NCBI GenBank assembly: GCA_030386875.1
Contig: CM059563.1
Location: 10,000,001-10,064,000, forward strand
Direction of reading: 5' to 3'
Length of the DNA stretch: 64,000 bases
DNA from: Morinoia aosen
Lineage: Eukaryota > Arthropoda > Malacostraca > Amphipoda > Talitridae
Shown: positions 22,303-34,400 of the stretch, piece after piece
Layout: each line of letters starts with the position of its first letter
Position numbering within the stretch: the stretch's first letter is position 1
Position numbers and translations under genes: made by a program
Notes under the pieces: generated by a model
The model's database searches: none
The model's input: the letters and a program-made list of their open reading frames with translations, nothing else
What the model was told of the DNA's origin: nothing

Positions 22303-24357
22303 TCATTTGATGATGTATAAACTGGAGTTTATTTCAAGTATTGCAATTTTTACCTTTAGAATTGCTTTTTTGAACTGCCACGCCTGATGAGGTGCGCTCG
22401 GCTGTAGCCGGAACACGACGAGGGCAGACTCCGGGACTGATTCGTCTACTGCTCCCGACGCCCTCTCGGCTGCTCTTGATCTCTGTCCGCGTAACTCACT
22501 GTGCTTCTCTCCAGGCTCAGTCCAAGGCTTAGGGGACGGTACTGCCGCCTCATTTTCGCGTTCCAGGTTTTTGGAACCTTCGCTCATGAATCTAAAGTCT
22601 GGGTCATCTCCTCTGTGTTGAAGCTTGTACAATTTTGCGCCGGACGTTGGAGCTATTTCAGAACAGGAGATGCTATCGAGTCCGTGAGCACCATTGTCGG
22701 TGTTCTCTGACTCCACTGAAGTGCCCGGAATTAGTTCGGATTCACTCCTCATTTTGAAGGAATTTTGTTGATAACCAGGAAGTGTTCGGAGTTCTCTGCT
22801 TTTAGATAATTGTTTCTTTAGTACAAAAATAGATTGCTTCAATTTTGGACTACGCCTGCTTGATCCGTCTAAGCGCTCGAAATTTTCTTCTAAAGATGTA
22901 CTAGATTTAGAATTGTGTTGCCGAAAACGCGTTTCTTTGCGGTCAGGTTCTAATAAAGAACTCATTGATTGGGACTGCCGAGAAGGCATTACAGAAACTG
23001 AACGTTGCGGCAAGCCGTGTTTAGTTGAGAAAATTTGAAATAAGGATTCAGATCTTGGTTTCATAGTGATGTCATCAGGCGTCTCTCTAGTGGATTTAAT
23101 GGATGAATTGGTTGCAACGTTATTTGCTATAAATCGACTTGAAGATAAACTCTTCTCTATGGGAAATGTAATGGTCTGTTCATCTTTTGAGTTGAAAATT
23201 TGCTCGGCCATGATTTTAGACTTAGCCTCATTCTTGTTGAGCTGTAATGAATCGTTGCTCAATAAAATAAAATTAGTGCAGTTCCGTTGTTCAGTCTCAT
23301 GCATTTCATCGTGCTCCTCGTTAGACTTCATTTCTACAGCTGAGGGATGCCTATCCGATCTGAAGCTGGTGGTTGTTATTGGTGCTCGTCCCGACGACGA
23401 AGATCTCAACTTTGAAACTGGTGAAGACTTTTCATGGTGTCTCTCATTCTCGATGTTGTTCGAATTTGTGCTTGGGGAGAACTGCGTCAAACTAACACCA
23501 AAGATTTTGTGTTTATTTATAGATCGGTGTGATGCGTAAAGTGAGGGAGGTTTTGTGGTCTTCATTTCAACATTTGTGACGCTTCTCTCGAGCTGCACGG
23601 TTCCTTCCTGCCGAGTTTCTGTCATTACAACTCCCTTCCTTTGATTAGACAGGCTTCCACAAGGTGATGTGCCCAGAATTTTCTTACTATTTCGGGGGGT
23701 ACAGCTTAGAGCCTCGAATTGGTTGACCCTTTTTCTTAAATTGACGTTATTTTCGTTTGCTTGATGCACAGATAACATTGAATTCTCTTTGTTTTCTTCT
23801 GCTTCAGTATGCTGTGTTTTTGATTGGACAAACGTGTCATTATGGGATGGAACTTCGGGATGTCCTCCATTATTCTTCGAATTTCGGTTTGGGCATGCCA
23901 AGACTATCTCGTTCTTTTCACTGTTACTTACGTTTTGGGTGTGTCTCTGCAGTACATCTTTTGCCATGGTTGACCAGCTCTTTGACTCGAAATTATGCGA
24001 CAGTCGTTCTTTACCTCGGTCTTTGCTTAGCTCGTGTCCATTCACTGTATCATGCATTCTTTTATCTAAGGTATGAACTGTCTTCGGTTGGACCTCTCGT
24101 AAAATTTCACCTTGAAAATGACCGCACTGCTCAACTGCAGGATTTTGCTCTGCATCGGTCAATCCCACCCACTTTTCGCTGACAACCTGTGTCATGGAGG
24201 GCGCCTGCAACTCATCTAGGGACGCTCTGTTGCTGGCTGTTTTTGGTGCTGACGTCTTGTTTGGAACTGATGAATTTGGAGTGTGCCCTCTTTGATCAGC
24301 TTGAGCCAACTCGTGCATCAGCTCAGTCACGTCAACTCGGAAGTATGCCTCTTCTTT
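22303..24357 (-). CDS. Nested antisense gene, last exon seen (large, disordered)
   Basis: The acceptor GGTTTGCGCAG precedes 24357. KEEAYFRVDVTELMHELAQA continues in phase 0 from the acidic end of the previous exon. The open frame runs 684 residues to a TAA at 22303, rich in Ser, Asn, Glu and Lys (for example SRRSPKLKQSIFVLKKQ), with no recognisable domain. The final ~17 residues may be intronic read-through, because AAAG|GTAAAA at 22354/22353 is a good donor; in that case one or more terminal exons lie further left, between 18.9 and 22.3 kb. With the four upstream exons the product is at least ~1,267 residues. Confidence 0.7.
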   Translation of the reverse strand, partial: KEEAYFRVDVTELMHELAQADQRGHTPNSSVPNKTSAPKTASNRASLDELQAPSMTQVVSEKWVGLTDAEQNPAVEQCGHFQGEILREVQPKTVHTLDKRMHDTVNGHELSKDRGKERLSHNFESKSWSTMAKDVLQRHTQNVSNSEKNEIVLACPNRNSKNNGGHPEVPSHNDTFVQSKTQHTEAEENKENSMLSVHQANENNVNLRKRVNQFEALSCTPRNSKKILGTSPCGSLSNQRKGVVMTETRQEGTVQLERSVTNVEMKTTKPPSLYASHRSINKHKIFGVSLTQFSPSTNSNNIENERHHEKSSPVSKLRSSSSGRAPITTTSFRSDRHPSAVEMKSNEEHDEMHETEQRNCTNFILLSNDSLQLNKNEAKSKIMAEQIFNSKDEQTITFPIEKSLSSSRFIANNVATNSSIKSTRETPDDITMKPRSESLFQIFSTKHGLPQRSVSVMPSRQSQSMSSLLEPDRKETRFRQHNSKSSTSLEENFERLDGSSRRSPKLKQSIFVLKKQLSKSRELRTLPGYQQNSFKMRSESELIPGTSVESENTDNGAHGLDSISCSEIAPTSGAKLYKLQHRGDDPDFRFMSEGSKNLERENEAAVPSPKPWTEPGEKHSELRGQRSRAAERASGAVDESVPESALVVFRLQPSAPHQAWQFKKAILKVKIAILEINSSLYIIK

Positions 24358-24697
24358 CTGCGCAAACCCAAGTTCATGTCAACGAAAACAATGAAGGGTT
24401 TTTAACCATGCAAGAAAACGGAATCTGAAAAATGCAATATAACGAAAAAACAAAAACTTTTTCGTCTTCAGAATGTATACTTGAGGCATAAGGGTAACGC
24501 ATCGTAGTATGTTGACATCAGTAATTCATGAAGAAATCAGTGTATTGAATTAAGGTTTATTCATTGATCAGCTATAGCATAGACTAAACTTTTTCTGCGG
24601 CGTGAGTATTTTTGCAAGTTTTTCAATTGTATACGTATTGTCTTGGGCTTATTGAGTTATTGTCCGAACTTGTTTTCCAATGTTCGCGAAAACCCAC

Positions 24698-25923
24698 CTT
24701 GTAGATGCCTTCATCATCATCGTAGTCGTCATCGTCTTCTTCATCGCTGCTGTAGAGCCAGGTTCCGACGACTTCATGCTTACTCAAATCTACCAACATG
24801 CGCTTGTGATGCTCCTCAACCGCCGTGAATTTTGGCTCTGTTATACGCTGAGTTCTTGAAGTTTTTGTGACTTTATCTTCACCTTCTATTTCATTTAACG
24901 TTTCTGGAGGTGGACTCGGGTTCGAATGAATTAGGTTGGGTGTAATCGGGGACTGACTTGAGGTTTGGGGCTGTTGACTGTTAACAAAGCTCTCATGTAC
25001 TTTTCTTATGGAATCAGCAATACCACGTACAGCACTGACGCTTTTGTAGCTACTTCTATCACTTGGTGTCTGCTGTAATTGAGTTGAATCTTTCTGTGGA
25101 AATGCTTGTGGCACTGGCGAATTAGTAGAAACACGTTCTAGCCTTTGTTTTGAATTACCATCTATGCTGTCTTTTTTACTTGTTGAATGATGGATTGTTT
25201 TACCGTTAACTCCTTCGAGCTGTTGGTTCACACTCCCTCGATTAATATTAACTACTTTGACGTTACAATTTTTGTCCTTGGAAATCAAAGTGTAATTTTC
25301 TATGTCTTCTTTAATTAATCCGTTAATTTCATTCGTTTTGTCAGCGAGCTGTAATTCCTGAACACTGATATCTTCCTCGTGGTTTCGAAATCCATTTTCA
25401 ACTGTGCCGTTACAGTTTTCATTCTGAATTTCGCTCTGACTATCACCGCTAAATTCGCTCCAGTTTCCATCGTTGCTGTTATTTTCGTAGTCGTCACTTT
25501 TGTCTTCATGTGTTGCCCAATTTGTTCTTCCCATCTTGCTCCAATTTCCATGGTCTTCATTGCCCCAGCTTTCTTCGCCTTCTGTTCGAGGACCTCTGCA
25601 ATTGAAATTAGAATCAACTGCATTTTGTCGCTGGTGGTGGGTTGAAGAGTACACCTCCTGGCTGTCTCTGATGTCAACAGGCTCTGTACCGTGCAGATTA
25701 TGTTGGCACTGAGTGTAAGCTTCTTGTATTATTCTGTTTGCGGTAACTGGTGTTAGTGATCGCTTGTACGACCGCCTTCTGACCGAGTTGATCTTGTAGC
25801 TCGGAGGCTTCTTGTGTTGCCCCGACCTGCTTCTGCTTTTCGTTGGGCTCAAGCGCTGCGTCTTGGAGCCTCGCCTCGTTGTGAAGAAGTCTGGTGCCAG
25901 TAAGCTGAGGTCATTGAAAACAT
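24698..25923 (-). CDS. Nested antisense gene, fourth exon seen (large, disordered)
   Basis: The acceptor CCTCCTCTTGCAG precedes 25923; two bases complete Asp, then VFNDLSLLAPDFFTTRRGSK follows. The 408 codons are mostly low-complexity. A basic SR-like stretch (SPTKSRSRSGQHKKPPS) is followed by Asn/Glu/Ser-rich sequence with several short Trp motifs (ESWGNEDHGNWSKM, DGNWSEFSGD) and a very acidic tract (DEEDDDDYDDDEGIYK) just before the donor GTGGGT at 24697. The composition suggests an intrinsically disordered regulatory or scaffold protein. An open frame of this length through low-GC sequence supports coding status; the role is unknown. Confidence 0.72.
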
Positions 25924-26934
25924 CTGCAAGAGGAGGATTTGTTCTCAATAGAATTTGGGGTTTGGTTGCTTGAGGGAGTGTCAAAACTCGAAGTCAAAAA
26001 CAATTTATGACGAGGCAGCGTGTTGTGTTACGCTCTATTTGAAGTCACGCGTGAATGTATGATATCATTGATGAAAGCCACAGTTAAATCTAAGAATAAG
26101 ATCGCGAGTTATTGTGATCAATTATGCGGGCTCCATTTTTGCTCAAATTCGTGTTAAAATTGAGTGAACAAAACTCGCTGCCTATTACCATCAGTAATTC
26201 AAGGTTTATATTTTCTGCATTAGAAATAAGTGCACACTCGTTTGTTATCTGTCAGCAATTCTCAATTAAATTTCCTTAGTTTTTGTGTTCATTAGGTTGA
26301 ATGAATGGGGTACTTTGGCCTCTATTTAAACCGTCAACTGTGCGTAAAACCTATGAAATTAAATTTAAATTATTGGCAGACATTAAACAAGTAGTAAAAA
26401 ATATTTTTCAGCTATTAAAAAAAAACACCGCGCACATTACGGGAAAATTTCTACTACCAACTCGCAGTAAGAATCGGCAAATTCTTGATATTCTTGCAAA
26501 AACGAAAATACTTGTAGGTCAGTGGTGCAGTGAAATCTAGATTAAGCCAAGTTGATAAATTTTTACCTATCTTTTAGGATGACATCTGCCTTAAGCATCA
26601 AGCTAAAACCGTCATTAATTGGGTTGACGGTAATTCAGGATATTTCAAGCATTTAGATTTGCCAGCTAAGTCCTCAGGTACGAATCTCATGGGAAATTTG
26701 TAGGACCAGTTACTCGTCGAGAAAATCACACAAGTAGTGCGACGACAATTCGATATTAGTTGATCCGAGAGTGGTCTAAAATCGATCAGATGTACATTGT
26801 ACGTGACGACGGTAGAAGCCTCGCCTCGCAGAATTGCCACCATTATTCATGCTGTTGGAGATCTTGCTCTACATTAATAGCATATGTTAAATTTATTATC
26901 TGGGGAGCTTATTCAACGTAAAATTTCTACCAAC

Positions 26935-27124
26935 CTTGAGCTTTTGGCTGGTGAAATTCGAGATCATGCGTAGCTGACGTGTCCACTCTAACCACCCATA
27001 TTTTGTTCTTGTGATCGGAGTCATCTTCATTCTCTTTGTGGACTCTCCAGAGCCCCTCCAACTCCAGGACGCATTGGTCAATGGTGTTGAAGTTCTCCAG
27101 GTAGAATGTGAGATAAGTGCCAGT
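26935..27124 (-). CDS. Nested antisense gene, third exon seen
   Basis: The acceptor GATGTCTACGCAG precedes 27124. The 190-nt exon encodes TGTYLTFYLENFNTIDQCVL, ELEGLWRVHKENEDDSDHKN and KIWVVRVDTSATHDLEFHQP, ending KAQ plus one base. The donor used is GTTGGT at 26934; the GT at 26930 would leave the wrong phase. Alternating hydrophobic strands and an acidic loop suggest a beta-sandwich-like domain. No family is recognised. Confidence 0.66.
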
Positions 27125-28397
27125 CTGCGTAGACATCAAAATATTGTTAGCGAATTAATCCGTTGTTTTTTATAGCGCGTTGTTAGGTCATAAAAAAGGC
27201 GAGTTAGCTGCTGTTCTGACAAAGTATCAGTCAGTATGTGCTCAAAATAAATACCCTATGTAAGACACCGACATATCTCAGTGAAAAACTAGAATTTTCT
27301 TAGTCTCTGTGGAGGTGTCTTTTCATGTTTTCGTACAATAGTTGTGTAATCGCAAGGGACTTCTTCAAGGGTAAATATTTTGCTGTTTTTGATCCTAGCT
27401 GGAAGTCGCCTAGTACTGCTTCTATGCGTCGAATAGTGAGATCGAGGTGTGTATGGTGCCATATTGACTTTACTCATCTTCTCTTGAGGCAACTGGTATG
27501 AATGAAAGAGCTGATGCAACAAACAGCTGATTGAAACGAGCTGGAGTATATCAAGCCTTTTCATCAAAGCCGACCTACAGCAGTAAATCAAGCGATGAAA
27601 AATGTCTCATGTATCATCGAATATAAAGTATTTAAATCGCTAATTAACATGTGAGTTTGACTATTTTATTTCATTTGTTAGGTCCTCCAACCAGTGAAGG
27701 CACATAATCACTCCAAGCTAGTATGTAATTAGTTTCTTTTGATGAAATACACAGTGCTCTTTCCATCGAGGTTAGCACATGGGTGCAACACTTGTCTCTC
27801 ATAACCCTCACGACAACGCTCTTTTAAGTCAATAAAATAATGAATGATTAGCTACACCTGTTTATGTGTTTCAATATAACCTATTACACAGCAAATAACG
27901 TGCTAACATTTCGATCAAGTATTGGCTACGTACCTCCGTCTTCGCACAAAAGAAACAATAGTGGAATTGGGATACCCTTGTTCGCTGATTGTATGTTATA
28001 AAATATAAATTTGCATAGTCTAAACGGACAAGCTGCCGTGACAATGTCTCCGTAGTACACTTTGTGTAGCCCTACATGTGGATCAATTCTGTCTGCTTTG
28101 GATTACAAAAAAGTCTTGTACATTTTTGAAATGTCTTCTTTTTCTTCCAACCAAATTCTTTATTTTAGTGTATAGTTGGTAAACTGCAAGAGTGTTGAAA
28201 AATGAGGGTACATTGCTAATACTTGATAGAAATGTTAATACATTATTTGCTAAAGTAATAGATTATGTTGAATTACAACCATCAACAGGCGTAGCTTAGC
28301 ATTGTTTTTTTTTCGTACGTTTATCTTATAACAGAAGCAAGCTCGAGTTTAATATATTTTGGGGACCCAAACTGCGGACTTGTAGAGATTATTGTAC

Positions 28398-28517
28398 CTG
28401 AATAGCAGTTGTCACCGCCGCCGGACACGACACCGGGTGTATGTGGCTCGTGTGGCCCTTGATGCGGTTCACCTTAGGACGGTCCAGCTTCACGCTGCAG
28501 CCTGGCTGCCACACCAC
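28398..28517 (-). CDS. Nested antisense gene, second exon seen
   Basis: The acceptor TTGCTTGCCCAG precedes 28517 and the donor GTACAA follows 28398. Exactly 40 codons, phase 0 to 0, encode VVWQPGCSVKLDRPKVNRIK and GHTSHIHPVSCPAAVTTAIQ. It joins in frame to the preceding exon (ending YDSRQPQ) and the next (starting TGTYLTFY). The function is unknown. The perfect phase match, both splice consensuses and local GC richness support it as a genuine exon. Confidence 0.68.
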
Positions 28518-29155
28518 CTGGGCAAGCAAAGGTTGTCAAATTTCATCGTACGTCGGTTGCATGCATTTTAAACTTCGTTTTTCCTTCAACATGTCCCCAG
28601 TCGTTTGGAAGTTGATTGTCTTTAAAACCTACCATAGCTGAGACCCTGAACCTCACTGTTAACCGTTCAACCACCTGAAGTATAAATTGAAACACATTTG
28701 GGCAGATATATGCAATGGCTAACCACGTGGTTTGACCACGATTAGTCGGCTATTTTTAAGTTAGTAACGCATTATTTTCACGTACTAACCTCAGCGATAT
28801 AGCCAAAATTTTGGAAATTACAGAAAAATCTGTACAGGTACCTGGGAGGGTTATACGAGTATATGATAAAATTTGAGACAAGGTAGCGGCGAAGCGTAAA
28901 TGAAGCGTTGTTATACTTTTAAAGCTCGCTATTGTACGGTGTGATTTCTTAATATTAAAGTTTAAAAGAATATTTAAAAAAGGAAGCTTTGAAAAAAGAT
29001 ATAACTTTTATTTGTTGAGTAGGTCTTGAAAAACAAAGTATTTACAAAATCCGGAAAAATACGAGTTTTGTTTACGTTTGTAACCAAAAACCAAATGGGG
29101 CATAAAAACTACTTTCAAATGAAAAATGCATTCCATTTTAGCGTTTCCCCAAAAA

Positions 29156-30175
29156 TGACAAGCTGGACAAAAGAACAACTCATCTTCGTAGCAACTATCT
29201 ACTCCAACCAAGGAAGGAGCATAATAAAGGCCCAGCGAAGATTCAAGACGAAATATGAAGTTTTTACCTTTCCATCGAAAAAAATTATGTACAGATGCGT
29301 TGAGCATTTTTCTAATTCCGGCAGTTCAACTCAGAAAAAGCCTCCGGGAAGGCATCGCAGTGCAATTCTAAATGAAACTAGCAAATGCCCTGCAAATTCT
29401 GGAATTAAACCCAAATATCAGTGTGAGACATTTGTCTCAGCTATTCTTCAACTCAGAAGATATTGAAGAAATAATCATCAATGTGTCCGTATACAATTTA
29501 GATTTGCCAGAAATTGCAGGAACTATATTTTGAGCATCGCGTTTCGTTTTGTGAGTGGATCTTTCAAAAGAATGATGATTCAATTTTTTTAAGGTTCATT
29601 GTGTCATGAAGTCCACTTAAAGCTTAAACGAATGTGTCACTAAGCGGAACACTAGGTATTGGGGCAATGAAAATCCAATGGAGATCACGGAACTTCCACT
29701 TCATTCTGATAAAGTCACGGTGTGGTGCGGTTTTATGGAGAACAGGATCATTGGTACCCGTTTCTTCGAGAATAGCAACGGTCATCAACGAAGAGCTGTA
29801 CAAGGAGATGAAAAATACCTTTCTATTCCCGGAGGTTACATGAATAACACGGATCTCTATTTTCAGCAAGATGGGGGCAACGTACCGTACAACTACTGTG
29901 AAGGGGAAAATACTCACTTCTGCGTGAGTATTTTACGGGAAAATTGATCTCAAGATTTGCGATGTTGAATGGCCAGCAGGTCCCCTGACCTATCCTCGGA
30001 TTTTTTCCTTTGAAGAGACCTCGAAGGAAGAGTTTATGATGAAAAACATCAGATCTACACCAGCTAAAGGCATCCATCGAGGAAGAAATTCAGCGAGTTG
30101 GATCTAATCTCACCAGCGTCGTAATAAACTGCCTGCGTAATCGCGCCGATTTTTCTGCTCTCAGGGGCCAGTACA
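29156..30175 (+). pseudogene. Tc1/mariner-superfamily transposase pseudogene (DUF4817 type)
   Basis: The N-terminal helix-turn-helix part reads MTSWTKEQLIFVATIYSNQG, SIIKAQRRFKTKYEV, PSKKIMYRCVEHFSNSGSST, QKKPPGRHRSAI, the usual order of the arthropod DUF4817-containing transposases. Downstream, in shifted frames, are RYWGNENPMEITELPLHSDK, VTVWCGFMENRIIGTRFFEN, DLYFQQDG, a WPAG/RSPDLSSDFFLW relic and NLTSVVINCLRNRADF. Several frameshifts and stops separate these blocks, so it is dead. The catalytic Asp region around FQQDG is partly preserved. It lies in FANCD2 intron 4, between two exons of the nested gene. Confidence 0.85.
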
Positions 30176-31284
30176 TGAAAAAAAATTATATTCATAAAGT
30201 AATTGGAATTAAACTAGGATTTTTCGAGATTTCATAAATGCTTTTTTTTAATTCGTTCATTTGTTTAGGAATTGATAAATATTCGTGAAGCCTCTACATA
30301 TAAAAATCACACTGCTCTGAAGCCCGATCCAAGACGCTTTCACCCCGCTATGTGATTCTGAGCTGTTCGTTATATGATTTAAAGCGGTTTGGATTTATTT
30401 TCATGCTAACATGAATATCTGTTCCTCGGTACTCATGGCTAGTGTTACCTGTAGATGTTGTAAAGCAAGTACAAGTGCGACTAGAGTTTGATTGCTCGCA
30501 TTTCGTGAGGAGACACGGGCGTTTTTTGTTCGTATGCATGTGTGCTCCTGTTAAAGAATTATTCACGCTACAGCATATAGTGTGAGGTTATCGGCACAAG
30601 TCGATTTATGGACTGTGCTCGGAGGATTGTCGTCTAATTCACCAAGGTAACTTGGTGCTTCATGGTTGTGACGTTTAAATGGTATTCTTGGGCTTCACCG
30701 CTCCAGTTATTAAGATGTGTTCGCGCATAATGTTTGTCCTTAGCTTAAAACGTGCGAATCTGTGTAACTTATGAATGTCCAGCAGTCCTTGCCGCACAAC
30801 CAGTAGTGTATGTATGTATGTATGAGTCCGAAAAGTATGTTACGCTTATAACGGGATGTAAATAATTGTCAAATCTAATTTTAAGCATCCGTTAAAAAAG
30901 TGGACATTACCTTGACCATCAATTCCTGATATTTCTTAAGGCCTCATCGAGTTAATGTTGAATAATTTCCATAACTAACGTTAACATTTAACACGTTGAC
31001 TGCAATTGGTTCAACGGAAGTTTAATATTCAACTCAAATTTTAAGTCAATTATAGTAAGTAATTGGGGAAAAAGCATACATTAACTTGATCAAGCTTTAT
31101 TTGGCTTCAAATAAGTATTTATGAAAATTGACTCAGCGACTACTGGTCGGTCAGCTGCATTATGAAAATTTCCTCCATCGCCACCGGTGGCGCACGTTGC
31201 GGTCTAAGTGTTACTGGGGCACCAAGCAAGCGTTGAGTGATTTGATTTTGATAAAAGCTATGATGGAGTTGCCTTAGCGGTTAC
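30176..31284. other. Intron of the nested gene / FANCD2 intron 4
   Basis: AT-rich, no recognised exon. It contains a short (GTAT)n run near 30808 and TTAACACGTTGACTGC near 30990, resembling the ends of the TTAA element family. Confidence 0.5.
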
Positions 31285-31497
31285 CTGCGGTTGTCTGCTG
31301 TCGTAGAGGTAGCCGAAGGCGCAACTGAGGGCCGTGAGGCCTGCTGTCATCTTCATGTGCTGCCCGTTGAGCCAAGTGATGCGCTGGCTCACAGGCGACA
31401 CCTCGTAGTACTCCATGGTCGCTTCTGCCTTCTTCTCTCCGCCTGCCAGCATCAATGTGCTCTGTGTCGGGCGTCCAGCGTTGGTGCTGTACGTCCT
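31285..31497 (-). CDS. Nested antisense gene, first exon seen (unrecognised protein)
   Basis: On the - strand an acceptor (GCGATACAG) precedes 31497 and a donor (GTAACC) follows 31285. The 71 codons, phase 0 to 0, encode RTYSTNAGRPTQSTLMLAGG and then TMEYYEVSPVSQRITWLNGQ, HMKMTAGLTALSCAFGYLYD. GC content and codon use are coding-like against AT-rich surroundings. I do not recognise the family. The beta-rich, Gly-turn pattern could be part of a propeller or other beta domain, but that is a guess. No start codon is secure: two in-frame ATGs exist inside the exon, but the acceptor suggests upstream exons to the right that I could not identify. Confidence 0.62.
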
Positions 31498-34400
31498 CTG
31501 TATCGCTAATTTGTTTTGTTATCTAGGCTGATTCTTTCTGTCAGCTTAGAATTCTATCTGTTCTTTAAACATATCTAGTGAAGGCCAGGGAAATTAAAAA
31601 AATAATCGGTGTCACAGGAAAATTATCTTTTACATCATTTCTGTTCGAAGCCGTTAAATTATATTGCGTGGCGACTGCGGCTTTTTCAGTTGTACCATTT
31701 TTGATTACTTATTTTACTAAAGCATTGTAATATAAGGCTCAAACGAAACGATAGTTATTGGAGGGTGATTCAGCTCCGCGTTTTTTTTTAAATGAAGGGT
31801 GGTAGTCGGGGTATTAACTCTACCAGACCTGAAGCTTTGAGCCTTGCTGTTGAAAGTTGAATAACACTGTCAATCCAACCACAAGGGACTGGCATTTACA
31901 CTGGCTTACTGTGGAGTTTGACCACGATTGGTTAGTTGTTTTCAGTTTGTGTCTTTTTCCACGTAGTTGACAAAGTACCGAAAAATAGTTATAGCGGCTG
32001 ATTCGTGAATTACCGAAAAATAGGTACAGCGATCAGGTAGGCCTGAAACTAGATTCTTTAGGCTACCTCACATGGGTGATACCAAATGTTTATAGATTAA
32101 ACGGTAACACTTAAAACCCTTAGTGCCCATTGTGTCCAGAAAGCTCACTTATAAATTTCTTCTTCATATTTGATGTAAAAATTTCGATTATGGCGTTTTT
32201 CTTTCTTGTGTTTAGCTTTCGCTTACGTTACGCATTGAGAACAATAATAGAGACATTTGAGCTTCAAGCGGAGTAATAGTTACGGTTGACTGTCGTAACT
32301 GGGTCAACTGTCGTTTGAAGAAATGGAAATTTTGCACTTAGGTTGTGATATGTTATATTTTTAGGAGAGGGTAGGTTTAGGTAAAATAGGTCAAGAAGAA
32401 GTTAAAATGGGACATGTTGAGGTAGAATAGGTTATGTTAAGACAGGAACGGTTAGATGGTTAGAACAGGGTAATATTGGATCGCTTATTAAAGTAAACAA
32501 AATAAAAAATATTTTTAGCAACTGAGCTAGAACAACTTTAATAATGAATGTTACCGATTTCCATGCGCGTCTCTCTGATTGGAATACTAGTACTTAAACT
32601 TTTATAGTGGTTCTAATAACGAAAAAACTTTCACTACAGTTAGCTTAAGAGCGATGTCAAACATGGTAAATAAATTGGCTTTAGGTTTTCATTCTAATTC
32701 CTTTATGTCATGAGTTTTGTTGTAGAATTAACCTTGATAACTGTCACTAATGGTGACCATGTTTAGAACGGCGTTGAGACTAAAAAATGTTGCTCAAGTA
32801 TTGCCGCATACACGGATTGTGAAGTGCAATGCAGCTATGCCACAGGTCTCCACGACACGGAATACGCTGCATTGTTGTGAACGCTTAATATTTTAAATTC
32901 GCTGTAATGTATTTTTGTTTTATACAAATTTGATTAACGCAAATAGGCCCCAGAAAATTATTTTCAGCTTTAATCTCGGCGTTGAATAGTCACAAATGTT
33001 TCGTAGGACAACAGGTTATAATTGAACGCTTTGCCTATAGCGGTTACCTCCCTGTCACTGAAAAGCCGAGCGTCGCACCTTGCACACTTGTGCTCAGTGC
33101 TGCCGCTTCACATTACGGCACTGCATCACTCCTATTTAGTGGCGTTCGCAGCTGAAGCTATAATGACACTGCCGAGCAACTCGTCCCTTTGATCTTCTGT
33201 TAGGTGGATAATATTTTCCTTATCTTATCACAAGTGTGTGTGTGCTCATGTTATTTTCGTTGTAGATTATGGCAGTATTTCAATCGCCTTTTACAATTTT
33301 CCTTGGTGCGTTGGTAATAATTTAAGTTTTAGGTACTCCTTTGATGGTATTTATTTACTGTTAACGTGCGCAGTTGCGCTAATAATAAGCTTCACCGATA
33401 TAATTGCGCTTCCACCTGAACGCTGGTTCTATGTGTGCTCACTGGAACAGCCGGGAGACACACCTGTCACTCGCTAAAGTTCGGTAGTCACTGAGCGTAG
33501 CTGCGAGTTCTCTACTGGCCGGAGACATAATATTGGCCGAGAGAGGCGGAGTCGTTGTATTGTGTCATGTACATTAGCGTTGGAGGCCACCCGAGCGTGG
33601 TGCAGCGTTGTCGTTTCAAATTAAACTGCACCTATTTTTCAACCGAAAATGGCAGGAGTCACCCTTTACTACGGACCATGGTATTTATATTGGTGTATTT
33701 TCGCTACCTGTCGATACGAGTCGTGTGGTGTGTGACTTGTTGAGCGAGTGCGTGTTTAAAATAATATCGAAGCTGCTGCCGTATTATCCTCTCTCCAACT
33801 TCTGCTATTTGCACGTTGAATTTTCTTGTAAAAAGATTATTCATGCTTCAATTTTAAATAACATTTTGCGTCTTTTAATTGGTTAGAATGATGAATTGCT
33901 AATTTTAGGAAATGACGCAATTTTACGTTTTTTTGAAGATTTACAGTGCTTCACATCGTGTATTGCGAAGTAATTATCTCATAATGAAGTCTGTATTTGC
34001 ACTGTCACTTGTCTTGCCGCCAGCACACTTCGCTGCTGTGAGAACTGAAGCTGCGCCTGCCCGCCCGTGCAGTGGCGGTCGGGCGCGTTATCGCCACCTG
34101 TGCGATGGTGTCACAGCTCCTCCACTTGTGCCAAATTGGTATTTTTCTGGCCATAATGATCCAGTTTGGCCGAACCATGCATAATATTTGTCTCTGATGA
34201 GCAGTCAGCATTTATCAACCCTTCATATGAATGCATTTGAATTTGAGTTGTGGAAAGAACCGATCGTGTTGGCCACAGAAGCAACCTGGCTAGCTTGCCC
34301 CACGGCCGCTGCGCCTGTCTCAGCGACCTTGATCATCCTCTGCTGCGTGCGTGCGTGTGTGTGTTCAGCACAGCCTGCCCAATTGACTTATTTTCACTGC

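Noticed and set aside
23066-24182. Plus-strand open frames of 95-157 codons
   Set aside because: Shadows of the long - strand exon of the nested gene, which has splice-phase support and lower-complexity composition consistent across its length.
26301-26540. Plus-strand 79-codon frame
   Set aside because: Lies in AT-rich intron sequence opposite the nested gene, with no splice sites or similarity that I recognise.
27289-27591. Minus-strand 100-codon frame between nested-gene exons
   Set aside because: Flanking exons already join in phase 0 without it, and it has no convincing acceptor and donor pair.
33050-33115. Candidate - strand exon ending CARCDARLFSDRE before a GTAACC donor, in phase with the exon at 31497
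   Set aside because: No pyrimidine-rich acceptor precedes it and a stop lies just upstream; support is too weak to list as an exon.
33238-33886. Several + strand open frames of 60-92 codons with hydrophobic stretches
   Set aside because: No splice-consistent model, no recognisable domain, and the region lies in FANCD2 intron 4; composition is not convincingly coding.
34005-34211. Minus-strand frame containing a GC-rich, Ala/Arg-rich segment
   Set aside because: Could be CpG-rich promoter or 5' exon sequence of the nested gene, but no splice phase links it to 31497.
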